Shown here one piece after another: positions 63,784 to 64,000 of a stretch of 64,000 bases of DNA. A program made the position numbers and the translations under genes. The notes beneath the pieces are model-generated. The model was not told the DNA's origin and searched no databases. It saw only the letters and a program-made list of their open reading frames with translations. The first letter of the stretch is position 1. The number at the start of each line of letters is the position of its first letter. Source of the stretch: Bradyrhizobium sp. CCBAU 53351 (GTDB taxonomy: Bacteria > Pseudomonadota > Alphaproteobacteria > Rhizobiales > Xanthobacteraceae); the NCBI RefSeq assembly GCF_015291745.1, contig NZ_CP030059.1:806001-870000 (forward strand), read 5' to 3'.

Positions 63784-64000
63784 TCAGGAGGTCCGCAGCG
63801 CCCGTCGCAATTCGTCGAGCGCCTCTGTGAGCTGCTCGCGGTGCGCGATGTCGTCCTTGGGGATGCCGGCGACGCTTCCGGCGAGTTCACGCAGGATGCC
63901 GGCGAGCAGGCCGAAATTGATGTGCAGATGCACCGATTTGCGTTCGTCGGCAGCTCCCGGATGCTGCAGCACCAGCGCAAAGCCGCTGCCGTCGAGCCGC
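63784..64000 (-). CDS. hypothetical protein, 5' end outside window
   Basis: The C-terminal 71 residues of a gene that continues beyond the right edge: the frame stays open to the last base (RLDGSGFALVLQHPGAADER), so the GTG at 63972 is not taken as a start. A hydrophobic patch (NFGLLAGILRELAGSVAGI) and a charged C-terminal helix (REQLTEALDELRRALRTS) follow. No family recognised. Confidence 0.6.
   Translation of the reverse strand, partial: RLDGSGFALVLQHPGAADERKSVHLHINFGLLAGILRELAGSVAGIPKDDIAHREQLTEALDELRRALRTS

Overview
The window is a chromosomal stretch of a high-GC alphaproteobacterium, very probably Bradyrhizobium or a close relative. The evidence is the gene families (409-residue 5-aminolevulinate synthase, split b/b' ATP synthase, coxF between ctaB and ctaG, invasion-associated locus B), the GC-rich third codon positions and several families of Rhizobiales intergenic palindromes. 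No phage, insertion sequence, integrase, tRNA, rRNA or CRISPR array is visible. It is mostly core genome with small accessory loci in between.

Layout. 1-1977: 5' part of a PodJ-like coiled-coil polarity protein. 2326-8904: a PadR regulator divergent from an NTF2-like gene and a beta-oxidation operon (DmdC-type acyl-CoA dehydrogenase, thiolase, FadB/FadJ-type bifunctional enzyme). 8986-11694: a glutathione block (GST, MarR regulator, glutamate-cysteine ligase). 11800-15961: PAN protein, nucleotidyltransferase-fold protein, lepB-tldD, IalB-like protein. 16423-23031: aa3 cytochrome oxidase locus ctaC-ctaD-ctaB-coxF-ctaG-ctaE plus DUF983 and SURF1. 23146-25683: NTF2-like gene and a divergent NarL-type two-component pair. 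26000-30354: candidate small RNA, thrC, M16 peptidase, acetyltransferase, exported protein. 30509-33147: ATP synthase Fo operon (atpI-B-E-b'-b). 33507-37329: coiled-coil exported protein, YjbQ, MHS transporter divergent from a LuxR response regulator. 37336-42488: a large winged-helix/STAND regulator divergent from ohr, an alpha/beta hydrolase and a cytochrome P460 gene. 42750-49991: exported protein, SLC5-STAC-PAS hybrid kinase, hemA, metallo-hydrolase. 50133-55841: chemoreceptor, outer-membrane barrel, small HTH protein, RidA/ArsR pair, small conserved proteins. 56210-61412: peptide-type ABC importer. 61629-63780: TetR regulator, DUF3313 lipoprotein, DUF2147 protein. 63784-64000: C-terminal end of a hypothetical protein.

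How they work together. The core is aerobic energy metabolism: heme synthesis (hemA), heme O synthesis and oxidase assembly (ctaB, ctaG, SURF1), the oxidase itself and the ATP synthase membrane sector. Perfect FixK/FNR-type boxes lie upstream of both hemA and ctaC, which suggests shared oxygen control. Around this core are several stress or detoxification loci whose regulatory DNA can be read directly: PadR sites over overlapping divergent promoters, MarR sites bracketing the gst promoter, repeated CTCACAA heptamers between the STAND regulator and ohr, and a TetR-like operator filling the spacer of a near-consensus promoter. The most novel-looking unit is the STAND regulator/ohr/hydrolase/cytochrome P460 locus.

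All functions are read from translated sequence and remembered family features; no database search was run.
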